Origin: Gnetum montanum
Taxonomy: Eukaryota > Streptophyta > Gnetopsida > Gnetales > Gnetaceae
DNA: 64,000 nt
Assembly: GCA_015680685.1 (NCBI GenBank)
Contig: MNCI01004881.1
Location: 220,826 to 284,825, forward strand
Direction: 5' to 3'
How positions within the stretch are numbered: the stretch's first letter is position 1; every line of letters begins with the position of its first letter. Of the stretch, positions 11,300 to 21,990 are shown one piece after another. The notes under the pieces were generated by a model. It worked only from the letters and a program-made list of their open reading frames with translations, had not been told where the DNA came from and did no database searches. The translations under genes and the position numbers were made by a program.

Positions 11300-12420
11300 A
11301 TACCAACTTTTTTACCTAGAGAAAAATTTACTTGTGACATGTGATCCAATTCTCCATCTTTGGTAGTGAATGAGAGTATAGGGTTGATCCTATGTGTCTA
11401 AGGAGAGACTACTTTGTATCTTTGGGGAACCACTTCCCATCCCTTGTGGTAGTCTGACACTAACATGAGCAGGGATGTTTGAGACTTTAGCCTCAATGTA
11501 ACATCATCCAACTCCATAGTTTAGGCTAGAATACATTAGGTATTTACCCCTCAAAAGCAGGGCATCTTGGATCCAATTAGCACTATTTAGCTTGTCTTAC
11601 ATTCATTTTTTTATTTTTTTAAATTATTTATTTTATTTTTATACTATTTACAGATAACATTATGACTCTTCTTGGGATGTGGCAACACGAGGACAACAAG
11701 CCCTCGTAGATCTACAAAGGTAGATCAATGTGATTCTTTGTGCAAAACTTCACAAGGAATGTCTGCTTGTGTTTGAGAGTATACCAATCCTTCCAAGTAT
11801 TCTTATCTAAGGATATGCCTTACCAATGCACGAAAAACTCCACCTTTTGAAGAGGAGCATATTTAGTTATGTGCATGTTAACAATGAAATGTATCTATCA
11901 TCCTTTTATAAATTCAATGTTTGGAGGTCCTTAAGACCACCTCTGAGTTGGATCAACATCTCTAGGACCAAACTTATCAACATGAAAACATTGAACACCA
12001 AATGATACTTTGCTAGATATGTTGGTAATTGCAACCTATATGCAACTAGGTTGACACATGAAATCACTTTAAATGATCCATCATAACACTTGAGAAACTT
12101 TAGATTAGTAGTCTTTTTAGTCTAACCTACCTTGAATGATCCATTTTCAAGAGAGCCTATTCACTCACTTGGAACTCTAATGGTTTATGCTTATTATCAA
12201 CATACTTTTTCATATGTTGAATAGATTTTTCCATGTACAATCTAGCCACTTATATTCTATTTTTCCAAGATTGCATGAACTCATTAGCTAATGGCTTTTG
12301 ACCTTGACATGAGGTTTCCAATAGTTGAGATATTGTTGGTTGCCTTCCTAAGGCCAACTCTACTAGAGGAAATCTTGTGGCAAAGGGCTTTTGAATATTG
12401 TAGCTAAACTATACCATGGA
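11300..12420 (-). pseudogene. Element G integrase C-terminal remnant
   Basis: Read on the minus strand, it gives the late integrase region of Ty3/gypsy polyproteins: 'SYNIQKPFATRFPLVELALG', then 'MKKYVDNKHKPLEFQV' and 'ALLKMDHS'. A decayed stretch follows in the position usual for the C-terminal beta-barrel and chromodomain. Stops and frameshifts are frequent. It ends abruptly at 12420, where element R is inserted. Confidence 0.7.
12416..12420. repeat. Target site duplication of element R, left copy
   Basis: ATGGA immediately before the R LTR matches ATGGG at 39472-39476 after the other LTR at four of five bases. Joining the flanks restores one continuous integrase alignment of element G. 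Confidence 0.75.
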
Positions 12421-13314
12421 TGATGAGCGACAAGGTACCCCTACGCTCAACGATACGAGTACAAGCATTTCAGGCATGATCTGGCTGAATTCCAAGGACT
12501 AAGTGCTTATACGCCCTTGTGGAACAAGGATGGGTTGGTTGATCGTTGTCTTTCCAAGCTTACCTGTATGTCACGATTGTATGGTTAAGTAAGCTTGAGG
12601 CATATGATTTTTATAGCTTTTATGTTTTTAAGTCCTGCACTAGTAGGGAAGGAGAGAGAGATAACTAAGTGGCTAAATTAACTTAACTCCTGATTAACTA
12701 GGCTTTAACTAATCCTAACACCAGCATCTGTTCCCACTCGCCGTACACATCCTGAATCAGTGCAACACTGCTGGGATTACCAAATGCTAATCATTACTAG
12801 GTTACCAAGCGTTACACGCATGCTCGAAGTGGTTGTGCTTGTGTAATTTAATGATTTGCTTAATTGATCAAAATGAATTATTGTGCTAATAACAAAAATG
12901 TAAAGTGCATAAAATAAAATAAAATAAAATAAATGCATAAGAAAACAAATCTCAAGTGATGCAAGGATGAATCAAAGAGCTCATCTTTATTGCCATACAC
13001 AAGGTGTGCTTAGGTACATAATGCTCGAATAAAATCCATCCACACTTAGACCTCCTACTATGGGCACTTGGAAAATATTCTAACTTTCAAACAAACTACA
13101 AGATTTTCACTACTTGATTGCTAAAAGACTTCCTTTCCAATTGCATGCTTGGGTACTATATTTATAGGCTTGGGAGCAACTACTCTAATAATTAGAGTAA
13201 CCACTCTAATAATTAGAATAAACTGCTAGAGTAACTGCTCTAATAATTAGAATAAACCACTAGAGTAACTACTCTAATAATTAGAATAAACCGCTAGAGT
13301 AACCACTCTCATCA
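12421..13314 (-). repeat. Element R 3' LTR (894 bp)
   Basis: It begins TGATGAGCGAC and ends CTCTCATCA. Reverse-strand TATA sequence lies at 13157-13166, and an R/U5 core with AATAAAGATGAG (reverse) at about 12985-13050. It differs from the 5' LTR at roughly one base in ten by eye, plus indels. It carries an (AAAAT)n run at about 12908-12932 and a 34-bp palindrome-containing array at 13183-13310. Confidence 0.9.
13183..13310 (-). repeat. 34-bp palindromic array in R U3
   Basis: The odd palindrome TCTAATAATTAGA occurs at 13184, 13205, 13239 and 13273; the last three starts are exactly 34 bases apart. In element orientation the array ends about 17 bases upstream of the TATA box. The 5' LTR has an expanded, more decayed version at about 39304-39462. 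Confidence 0.85.
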
Positions 13315-14689
13315 TACCCCCATGACTAAATGAAAACTCGTCCTCGATTTTCTTACAAAATATTGGGAAGGTATGAGATTATTGACTAAATGAAAACTGG
13401 CGGTGGAATGGGATGATAGACTCAATGTGCCCAGTGACGGATCAATAAGCATATTACAACATTGTGGTGAACACTCGTACATAAATGACATCCAAGCCTT
13501 TATTTGGTAGCTTGTAGAGAAAGAGAGAAAGAAAATGAAGCATGTCGCCGCCAATGCTAAGATTGCACCTTCCATTGTTTATCCATAGCCATGTCACCAG
13601 ACTTGCTCCTTTTGTAAATGCTCTAGTTCCAGTCCATCTTGAGGGCTTCCTCCAAGCCCAATCCATAGTTTGTATGATCACCATCTGCACACATAACACA
13701 GTCACAAATAAGCAAGGATAGATAAACCATAATGTAGTTGATACCTTGCCTCGATATGAAGTGCATTGGCTGAGTTGTGGTTATGGAAGAAACTAGTTTA
13801 GAGATTTACCACTGGTAACTACCCAAGGTTTAGGGGGTTAGGCAATTAGTAAAATGGAAAAAATTGAAATATTTATGCCAAGGCCCCCACGACTAAGAGT
13901 AAACCTCTGGTAGCTATAAGATGGAAAAATATGATGAACAAGAAAGATGGGAAAAATAACAACGGCAACGCCAATAAAATGGATGCCATAGATGGGGTTG
14001 AAACAAGAAATGATTGATTGCAAAAAATGTTTAAGGAAAAGAAGTTAACAATTGCACCAAAAAAGGAATGCCAATGGGTCCTCCCCAAAGCAGGCTCATG
14101 CCTTTTATTCCTTGACAAACCCACAAACCAAAGAGTCTGTAGGCTCTAGGAATGTCATTTGGAAGAAAGAGTTAAAAACTTACCCACAAGAATTCACCAA
14201 AGAAAAATAATGCATCAACCTAGAATGGACTAATGATAAAATTGGCAATGAGGTGGAAAATGGGAAGAAAGATGGAGAGGAGAGAATGGAATGGAATCCC
14301 AAGAACAAGGTTGTGTAAAGTCCCTTGTGTAGTTCATGGTTAATATGACTAACTAGAACTCATCCCAAATCTAGACTCAAACAAACCACATCCAGTAACC
14401 TCGCATCAACACACTTGACCAATCCATCCACTTGAAGTAACAAGAATGCTTCCACAAAGAGACACCACCATTCCAAGGAGAGCGAGATGGAGAAGCAGGA
14501 AGCAAGAAAGGGCCTTAGTTAGAGGGAACCTTCAGGCATGGATAACATGTCTTTGCAGTTCCATAACCAGTGCTTGTAGCCCATATTACTTTATTATGTC
14601 TAAGGGGTGTGCTTTGAATTCTCACATCTTTTTTTTCTATGTTTATGCATGAGAACCACACCATGCAAAGCTTATTTTTATTCACTTAG
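13315..14689 (-). other. Element R post-integrase module, part 1, with polypurine tract
   Basis: This is the 3' internal part of R next to its 3' LTR. It aligns with F1 (about 22700-24000) and F2 (about 31490-32995), including 'CTTTGGGGAGGAC' and a TGTGTGCAGATGGTGA block. The open frames at 13454-13705 and 13838-14124 (minus) are not preserved consistently between the three copies, so no protein is called. The module continues at 24985-25560 beyond the F1 insertion. Confidence 0.65.
14685..14689. repeat. Target site duplication of F1, left copy
   Basis: CTTAG here is repeated perfectly at 24980-24984, directly after the F1 3' LTR. Confidence 0.93.
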
Positions 14690-15719
14690 TGATGAGATGC
14701 GATATCGCATGCACTGCGATATCGCATGCACTGCGATATCGCATACACAATATCGCGGCCATCGCGATATCGCATCCCATGTGATATCGTGTACACAATA
14801 TCGCATCATCCCCTGTGATATCGCGTACGCGATATCGCGGTCCGCCACCAAATCTATAAATAAGAGGTGGCACTCCCCTCATTTCTCATCCTAGGCTAGA
14901 AGTAGCGAAGCTATAGCAGTTTAGTCACTCCAGAGATAGAATATTTTCCATGTGCCTGCAGTAGGAGTCCCCAAGTGAACGGATCTTTATTCAAGTAGCT
15001 TTGTACCTGAATGCAAGTTGTGTACGAAAATAAAGACGAGCTTTGTGAATAAACCTTGTAGTGCATGGAATAGGTTTATTATTTGTTATTTCTTACCTGT
15101 CATTTATTACATGCATTAGCGCGGCATGTGTACGACTTGGTTACGAGCATTGACGAATGTGTATGGCTAACCAAGGAATCGGCTACTCATTACGATTAGA
15201 TTCTCTCACCCTTATCTTCTAGAACGTGCGATGAGTATGACTTGATTACGAGCATCTACGGATGTGTACGGCTACTCAAGGAATCAGCTACTCATCATGC
15301 TTAGGCTAGTTAGGTGCCTCAGTATGACCACTTCGAGCACGTGCGTTACGTGTGGTGATCCCAGTAACGATTAGCATTTGGTAGCCACAGTTGCATAGTA
15401 CAGGGTGTGTACGGTAAGTGGGAATGGATGTTGACGCTAGTTAATTTAGACTTAGGACATTAGTTAGAGTTAGCTAGTTTCTCAACCCTTTGCTCTTAGC
15501 GTAGAAGACATAAAATCAGAAAATACCAAAAAAATCATATACCTCGGACTTACTTAACTATACATTGTGACAACAACAAGTAAGTTTGGGAAGACAACGA
15601 ATGATTAACCCTAAGTGTTCCATGGGGCGTTTATGCATTTAGTCTGCGGAGTTCGACCGGATTGCACGTGCAACGCTCATTTCGTATGGTTGAGTGTAGG
15701 GGTACCTCGCCACTCATCA
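14690..15719 (+). repeat. F1 5' LTR (1030 bp)
   Basis: It starts TGATGAGATGCG and ends CACTCATCA. The U3 carries an array of GCGATATCGC palindromes, a TATA box CTATAAATA near 14855-14863, and an R/U5 core with AATAAAGACGAG near 15030. It is about 51 bp longer than the 3' LTR in the palindrome region. Confidence 0.93.
14699..14838 (+). repeat. GCGATATCGC palindrome array in F1 U3
   Basis: Five perfect copies of the 10-bp palindrome start at 14699, 14716, 14733, 14764 and 14829; the first three are spaced exactly 17 bases. Several near copies lie between. The last copy ends 17 bases upstream of the TATA box. In the 3' LTR no perfect copy remains: the variants there are C-to-T or G-to-A changes at CpG. 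Confidence 0.92.
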
Positions 15720-15720
15720 T

Positions 15721-15738
15721 TGGCGCCGTTGCCAGGGA
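15721..15738 (+). other. F1 primer binding site, tRNA-Asp
   Basis: TGGCGCCGTTGCCAGGGA begins two bases after the 5' LTR. It differs by one base from the complement of the plant tRNA-Asp(GTC) 3' end, the usual primer of Athila-type elements. Confidence 0.88.
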
Positions 15739-15949
15739 CTAAGTGTTTGTGCGCTGAATAGGACATAAGGGATATCACTCACATCATTGTGAGCCTTAAT
15801 GAACCTTAGGGTTAATCAAGAAAAAAAATTATATAATGGTAAAATCAGCACACTGATAAAAATGCCTTCTTCTCATAAGAGAAACTCACCACCTAAGGAC
15901 CACACACGAGACAGTCAGTAAGATAAAAAACATAACTAAACAATATAAG

Positions 15950-17914
15950 ATGACATATACTCATCCCGATGAGTATATTCCTAACTTTACTTTTGTTCTC
16001 CATCAGGATGAAAAACTACGGTGGAGAGACTTGCAAGGTAACATTGTGTTACCCCCAGATCGATCAATCTCTCACATGCTTTTCCATGCCTTGGCACAAA
16101 TAAGCATGACCGAGCTATATGCTGAATACGCTTCGGAGGATTTTGACATGAGGGATTATTATCCCACAGATGCCCAATGTATGAGAGACTTAAGGCAGGA
16201 GAGTCAACATACATTGTCGAAGGGCAAGGCCCTGCACGTCCTTAGCGAAATAGGAGACGAGGAACCCTTTATCATGGGTTCTTTAGCAAAAGATGTTCCC
16301 CCTCCTAACTATGGTGAGGAGGATGAGTATCAGAACCTATGATCAACAATACATATCCCTGGTTCTGATGCCTGTGAACACCAACTATTCACAGAGGGAA
16401 CAACCACTCATGCTAAGGACGGGCACTTAGATTGTCACAATGATCGGAGCCGTAGCAACCGAAGAGAAGGCAATAAACATCGCCATGGCGATGGTTCCCC
16501 TTCTTCACATCACTCATCCTCTCCTTCCGCATCTAGGCGTAGCCACCATGAACATAAAGGTGAGGATAAAAGTAAAAAGGATGAAAGACCTCAACATGAA
16601 AGTCGAGAGAGAGGACAAGGGCAAGGATGTAGGGAGAGTAGGGAACAACACAGACATCACAGGTGTCATGAAAGAGACGATCATGACGAGCCCCTACTCG
16701 TAACCTGAAGTATGCTTGAAATAATGGAGGTAGTTAGGATTCCCACAAGGCATTTAAAAGATAGTCGAATCAAACGATTAGACATGAACAACATCCCACA
16801 ATTTGAAGGGGGTTACAATGCTGATCCGCAAAATCATTTACAGGCATTTCACGATGCTTATGCCTTGCAGAATATAGAAAATGAGTGGCAAAAACTTAAG
16901 TTATTCCCAGGGACACTCACCAAAGAAGTAGAGAGCTGGTACCGGTCCTTAGAACTGGAAACCATCAGGAGGTGGAGTATGATGCTAGAACTATTCAACG
17001 AGAAGTATCAAACGTACTCTAGAGTGTCCAATTTGCGTAAGCAAATCCAAGGTTGGAAGCAAGGTACACACGAACCCTTGGATGCTCCCATGGCCTGCTA
17101 TTACACATTGTTACATCGTTGCCCGGGCCATGGGTACACTCAGCGGGATCAACTTCGCCACATCATGGATGGGCTAAGGAATGAAACTAGAAGAACCCTT
17201 GGGACTTATGCCCAAGGGAGACTCTCACAACTTAGAGCCCATGAAGTACGTAGCTTGTTGGAGCAAGTAGCGAACAAAGAGGGTGAGCTACGCAAAAGGG
17301 AAAGTGCGGAAGAGTATAACCGTAATCCCTCCCTTTGAAATAGAGGAGTAAAATTTTGTGATGAAGAGGATGAGTCACCAATCGAAAAGTTGGTGAATCG
17401 AAAAACTTTGCCGATCCAAAAATTAACAACCGAGGTATCGACCAAAGTAGACCAAATGTGGGATTCCTTAGACTCAAGAATTGAAACAGTCTTGAAAATT
17501 GTAGAAGAGTCTAAGGTAGAACAAAGTAGTGACAAAGGTAAGAAAAAGTGGAGAGATTTAGGCCCTGCACATAACAAGGGTAAGGGAAAAATCACTAACT
17601 CCGATGTGGCTGAGTATTCTGATTCAGATGATGACGGTGGATGTAAGATCTACCGTTATGACCATCCTAAGGGATGGTGCCCCATCATCTCACATCTACA
17701 GGAGTCTGGGGTGTATGCGCTTAATCCAAGACTCAACCAACGGCAAACACCCCGAAGGTTACCTTATCCACAAGGTAACCCAAGGCAGTTCCACCAACCC
17801 TTAACGTATTATCCAAGTGGAACTCCACCACAGCCCATCAGACAGCATCAACAGTGGCAATACCCACAGTCATGGGGGATGTCACCACCAATACAACAGT
17901 ACCCTTACCGGTAG
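15950..17914 (+). pseudogene. F1 gag remnant
   Basis: Three open blocks cover the gag region. The first (15950-16342) starts MTYTHPDEYIPNFTF and is shared with R (38290-38090) and F2 (from about 28035). The second is a charged linker (16440-16703). The third (16712-17338) carries the retrotransposon gag capsid domain with 'FEGGYNADPQNHLQAFHDA', 'WQKLKLFPGTL' and 'LLHRCPGHGY'. A Lys-rich and then Pro/Gln-rich segment follows to 17914. A zinc knuckle is not evident. Stops separate the blocks, so no full Gag can be made. Confidence 0.85.
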
Positions 17915-18328
17915 CTTGATCCTTATGGTTATTATGTGCAGCAACCAATTTCCCCAGGTGACACTATAGGTCACATAAACCCTCCATGTTACTACCAAGT
18001 TCAGGAGTACTTTAGGACTCCTTCTCCTTCGGGAAACGCTCCATACCCACACTATCCTCCAATTCCATCTGCATCTCTTATGCTAGTCGCCCCGCCGCCA
18101 ACCACTCCAACAAAGCCTAAAGCAAACCCCACTCAACCATGACAGCCTAATACAACAAAGGCTTCCAAACCTCCAGCATCAGTTGGTTCTAACAATCATA
18201 CACCAAAAAGACCCTTCCTTAGGATCAACAATCCAACTAAGCCTTCACCTTCACAAGCGGTTGAGCATCCTAACACCCCTATACCAAATAAGGTTTCGGG
18301 AAACCCCTCGATAGAGAAATCGCGTCCA

Positions 18329-18860
18329 ATGCATATAGTTATGTTAACACATACAATAATTGACTGGATCAAGGTTGGTCACCTTCTAAGAAAATTATTA
18401 GATCAAGGAGTCTCCCTATTTTACCTCCAAGTTGCTGGGAATGAACCCCATAAGGCTCTCCTCAACTCAGGTTCTGGGGTCAACTTAATCTCACAAGAAC
18501 TGTATAAAACTTGGAACCTGCCTCTACTCAAGAAGAGAAATGTTCACCTAGAGCTGGCTGACCAATCCATCACTGTTCCTTTGGGATAGGTCGAGGACAT
18601 TGTTACCATTGTCGGTGGATGGTCATATCCAGCTAATTTCCTAGTGATCCAAATAAACAATGACAAAGGGGATTTTCCAATTATAATGGGAAGGGTGTGG
18701 CTAAACACAATCAATGCACGCTTAGGAATTCGTAACCTTTCCCTAGAAATATCCAAGACAAATACTTTTGGAAAAATTAAGAGGAAAAGAGTTCCATGCA
18801 TCGCATATAGTAACACGGGGTGTCATTGCGTGCAAAAGTCATGGGTAATGCGAAGTTTAA
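18329..18860 (+). pseudogene. F1 aspartic protease remnant
   Basis: The retropepsin active-site segment reads ALLNSGSGVNLIS; the catalytic Asp is replaced by Asn (codon at 18464), a G-to-A change. The second half, 'GDFPIIMGRVWLNTINARLG', corresponds to the family's I-x-GRxWL block. A stop at 18587 separates the halves. F2 has the same Asn, while R keeps DSS at this place. Confidence 0.8.
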
Positions 18861-19096
18861 CATTGCCTACATGCAATCAGCGTGCACAGGATGTTGACAT
18901 CCAAAAGTGCCTATACTCGACAGCCACACAACAAGAAAACACCTAGTGGCTGATGGCTGATAAAGAGAGCAACTCGACAACCTACATGGAACTAGTTGAT
19001 GGAATAACTAGTGCTTACATTGAAAGCACAAACGTATTAGAGTAAGTTTGTTGCCAATTTCCAGCCCCTAACTCCGAAAACATTAATTGGGGAAAG

Positions 19097-19865
19097 TTGG
19101 AGATTCCTGAAGAGTTTAAACAAGAGCCCCTAGATTTAAAATCATTGCCCATCGGTTTGGAATACATGATCCTTAAAAATGGAAAATCGGTGATCATCAA
19201 CGTAAAGCTCACACCCAAACAAAAAGAAAATTTGCTAAAGGTGATAAATAAGTGGTCAGCAGCCTTTGCATGGTCATACCCCGAATTAACCGGAATAGAT
19301 CCTAGGATATGCCAACATTGGATTTACATAGACCCCTCTATGAAGCATCGCAAATAACCCTAGAGGCAATTGAACCCAAAGCTAAAACAAATAGTGAAAG
19401 AAGAGCTAAAGCAGCTTCTCAAGGCTGGGTTCATTTACTCTATCGCTGATAGCGAATGGGTTAGTCCTCTTGTCATCGTACCGAAAAAAGGAGGTAAATG
19501 GAGGGTATGTATAGATTTTAGGCTATTGAATATGGCAACATTCAAAGACCACTTACCATTGCCATTTGTTGACTGAGTCTTAGACACTATAGCAGGGCAT
19601 CGCTATTACAGTTTTCTGGATGGATATAGTGGGTACAACCAAATACAAATTACGCCGAAAGACCAAGCCAAGACAATGTTCACCAGTCCTTGGGGAATGT
19701 TTGCATATAAAAAAATGCCTTTTGGCTTGTGTAATGCACCTGCCACGTTTCAACAATTAGTTCTAAGCATCTTTCAACAACAAATAGATAACGGAGTAGA
19801 AGTCTTCACTCCACTTATGGGACGAGTTTTGATCAAGCTCTCGATCGGTTAGAGCAAGTATTGAA
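19097..19865 (+). pseudogene. F1 reverse transcriptase remnant
   Basis: The order of conserved blocks is 'WVSPLVIVPKKGGKWRVCID', 'HRYYSFLDGYSGYNQI' and 'MPFGLCNAPATFQQ'. A stop interrupts the frame at 19355 and another after 19576. The catalytic YxDD-type segment is missing: about twelve bases are absent at roughly 19807, compared with R, where the sequence is FMDNF (about 34415-34431). RT activity is therefore lost. Confidence 0.85.
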
Positions 19866-20224
19866 ATGATGTGTTGAAACCAACCTTAAGCTCAACTAGC
19901 AAAAGAGTCACTTAATGGTTCAAGAGGGCATGTACTGGGGCACAAAATTTCACAATCAGGAATTGAGGTGGATCCAGAAAAAATTAAAGTCATCCAAGGA
20001 ATTACCCGACAACCAAAGACTGTTAAAGACATTAGGTCATTCCTTGGACACATTGGCTACTATAGGAGGTTTATCACAAACTTCTCCAAATTTGCCAAAC
20101 CGTTGGTAGAATTAACAAAAAATATGCACCATTTGAATGGACCAGGGAATGTGAACGAGCATTCCAAACCCTCAAATAGAGGCTTGTGGAAACTCCCATT
20201 CTACAAGCCCCTGACTAGTCCAGG

Positions 20225-20735
20225 CTGTTCCATGTCATGACTGATGCATCTAACTACGCCTTAGGAGCTGTACTGACACAATTAGATGAACAAAAATGAC
20301 CTTATTACATCCACTGTGCCAATAAAAGTATCATCGGTGCACAACTTAACTACATAACTACAAAAAAATAATTAATGGCTGTAGTGTTTGCACTAGACAA
20401 ATTTAGGCACTATGTATTGGGTTACAAAGTATACATCCATACAGATCATAGGGCAATTCAGTTCCTTATGAACAAGCCAACGATTAGCCCACGTATTATA
20501 CATTGGCTGGTGATTCTTCAGGAGTTCGACTTAACCATAGTAGACCGCAAAGGCACCAAGAATGTAGTTGCCGATCACCTATCTCGATTGCGGTGGGACA
20601 ACAAAGAGGATGAATACGCTGTATTTGACCATTTTCCTAATGAAACCCTCTTTGCTAGTGTAGTAAATAATCAACCCACAAAAATAAATTGGTACAGTAG
20701 CATTATTACCTATCTCAGTTCCCAAAAAATACCAT
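20225..20735 (+). pseudogene. F1 RNase H remnant
   Basis: It shows 'MTDASNYALGAVLTQ' near 20236, 'LMAVVFALDKFRHYVLG' and 'HTDHRAIQFLMNK', in RNase H order, and ends with 'NVVADHLSRL'. Stops occur near 20298 and 20368. The part upstream (19915-20220) is the RT thumb/connection, with 'SFLGHIGYYRRFI'. Confidence 0.82.
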
Positions 20736-20740
20736 AGGAG

Positions 20741-21990
20741 TTGGACTTTAGAAAGAAACAACAGTTTCTTCACAAAACCAAGTACTTCATGGAAATCAAG
20801 GGACAAGTTTATAAAGTCTACCCTAACGGCTTGGTTCGATGGTGTGTCCCCGATCAAGATCAATTAAAAGTTCTCCAGGATACTCATGAGGGCCCCTGTG
20901 GGGGTCATTATGCTGGGAGATGAACGGCTACTAAGGGTCTGCTTGTAGGATATTATTGGCCAACATTATTTCGGGATGCCCATCATTTTGCCCAATCCTG
21001 TGAGCATTGCCAACGTGATGGGGGAATGACTGCTAGAATGGAGGATCCACAACAATGGATTCAGCCTTTAGAACCTTTTGATATCTGGGGAATAGATTTT
21101 ATGGGACCGATTACACCAATGTCCAATGGAAAAGCATATATCATCGTCGTTGTTGATTACTTAACCAAATGGGCTAAAGCAGCCACTATAACAGATTGCA
21201 CATCATCTACAGCTGAACGATTTGTACAACAACAAATCATTAATAGGTTTGGTATGCCACGTGTGCTCATTTCTAATAATGGAACTCATTTTACGGGTGC
21301 AACCTTTCAGAAACTGATGCAATGCCTAGGGGTTGAGCATAAACTAACCATACCTTACCACCCCCAAGCTAACGGTCAAGCCGAGGTTACTAATAGGGAG
21401 ATTACAAGAATATTAACATGAACAATTAGCAAATTTAGACGAGACTGGAGCACAAAACTGAACGATGCTCTTTGGGCATATCGTTCCACTTGGAAGCTCC
21501 CTACTGGATATTCTCCCTATGAGTTAGTGTACGGGAAACTTCCAAAACTCCCCATACAGAATGAGCTTCGTACACTATCCAAGGCTTGTGAACTTCACTT
21601 GGATCTCGACCTAGCACAAAAACAACAGTTAGCAACTTTGAATGTGTTAGAAAAGAATAGATTGTTTGCACTATCGTTAAATGAGTTGCACAAGGCACAT
21701 AGTAAAAATTGTCATGACTTAAGGATCCGAAGGTTTAGGTACCAACCTGGAGATAAGATTCTTTACTGGAACCCCACACATGTAACCCAACGTACAAAGT
21801 TTCAAACCTTGTGAGAGGGACCTTATATTATTCATACTACCTTCCTCTTTGGAGCCCTGATGATATATAAGCCTGATAGCCCGGATAAAAGGTTATTGGT
21901 TAATGTACAACAAACAAAACCTTTTTGTGCATTTGCAATAGGCAGTACAAGTTCCACCCATACTAGCGGGCAACCTCGCTCATTATTTCG
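20741..21990 (+). pseudogene. F1 integrase remnant
   Basis: An HHCC-type zinc-binding segment (HHFAQSCEHCQ, near 20980-21012) precedes the core. The core (21026-21421) has 'WGIDFMGPITPMSNGKAY' with the first catalytic Asp. The second Asp is changed to Asn in ISNNGTHF (codon at 21275), and the Glu is kept in ANGQAEVTNRE. The C-terminal part (21527-21814) has 'ILYWNPTHVTQRTKF'. Stops lie at 20921, 21419 and 21812. No additional RNase H domain follows, which favours Athila over Tat. Confidence 0.85.

Noticed and set aside
13838-14124. Hydrophobic minus-strand open frame as an env-like protein of element R
   Set aside because: The corresponding regions of F1 and F2 do not keep the same frame open, so protein-level conservation is not shown.
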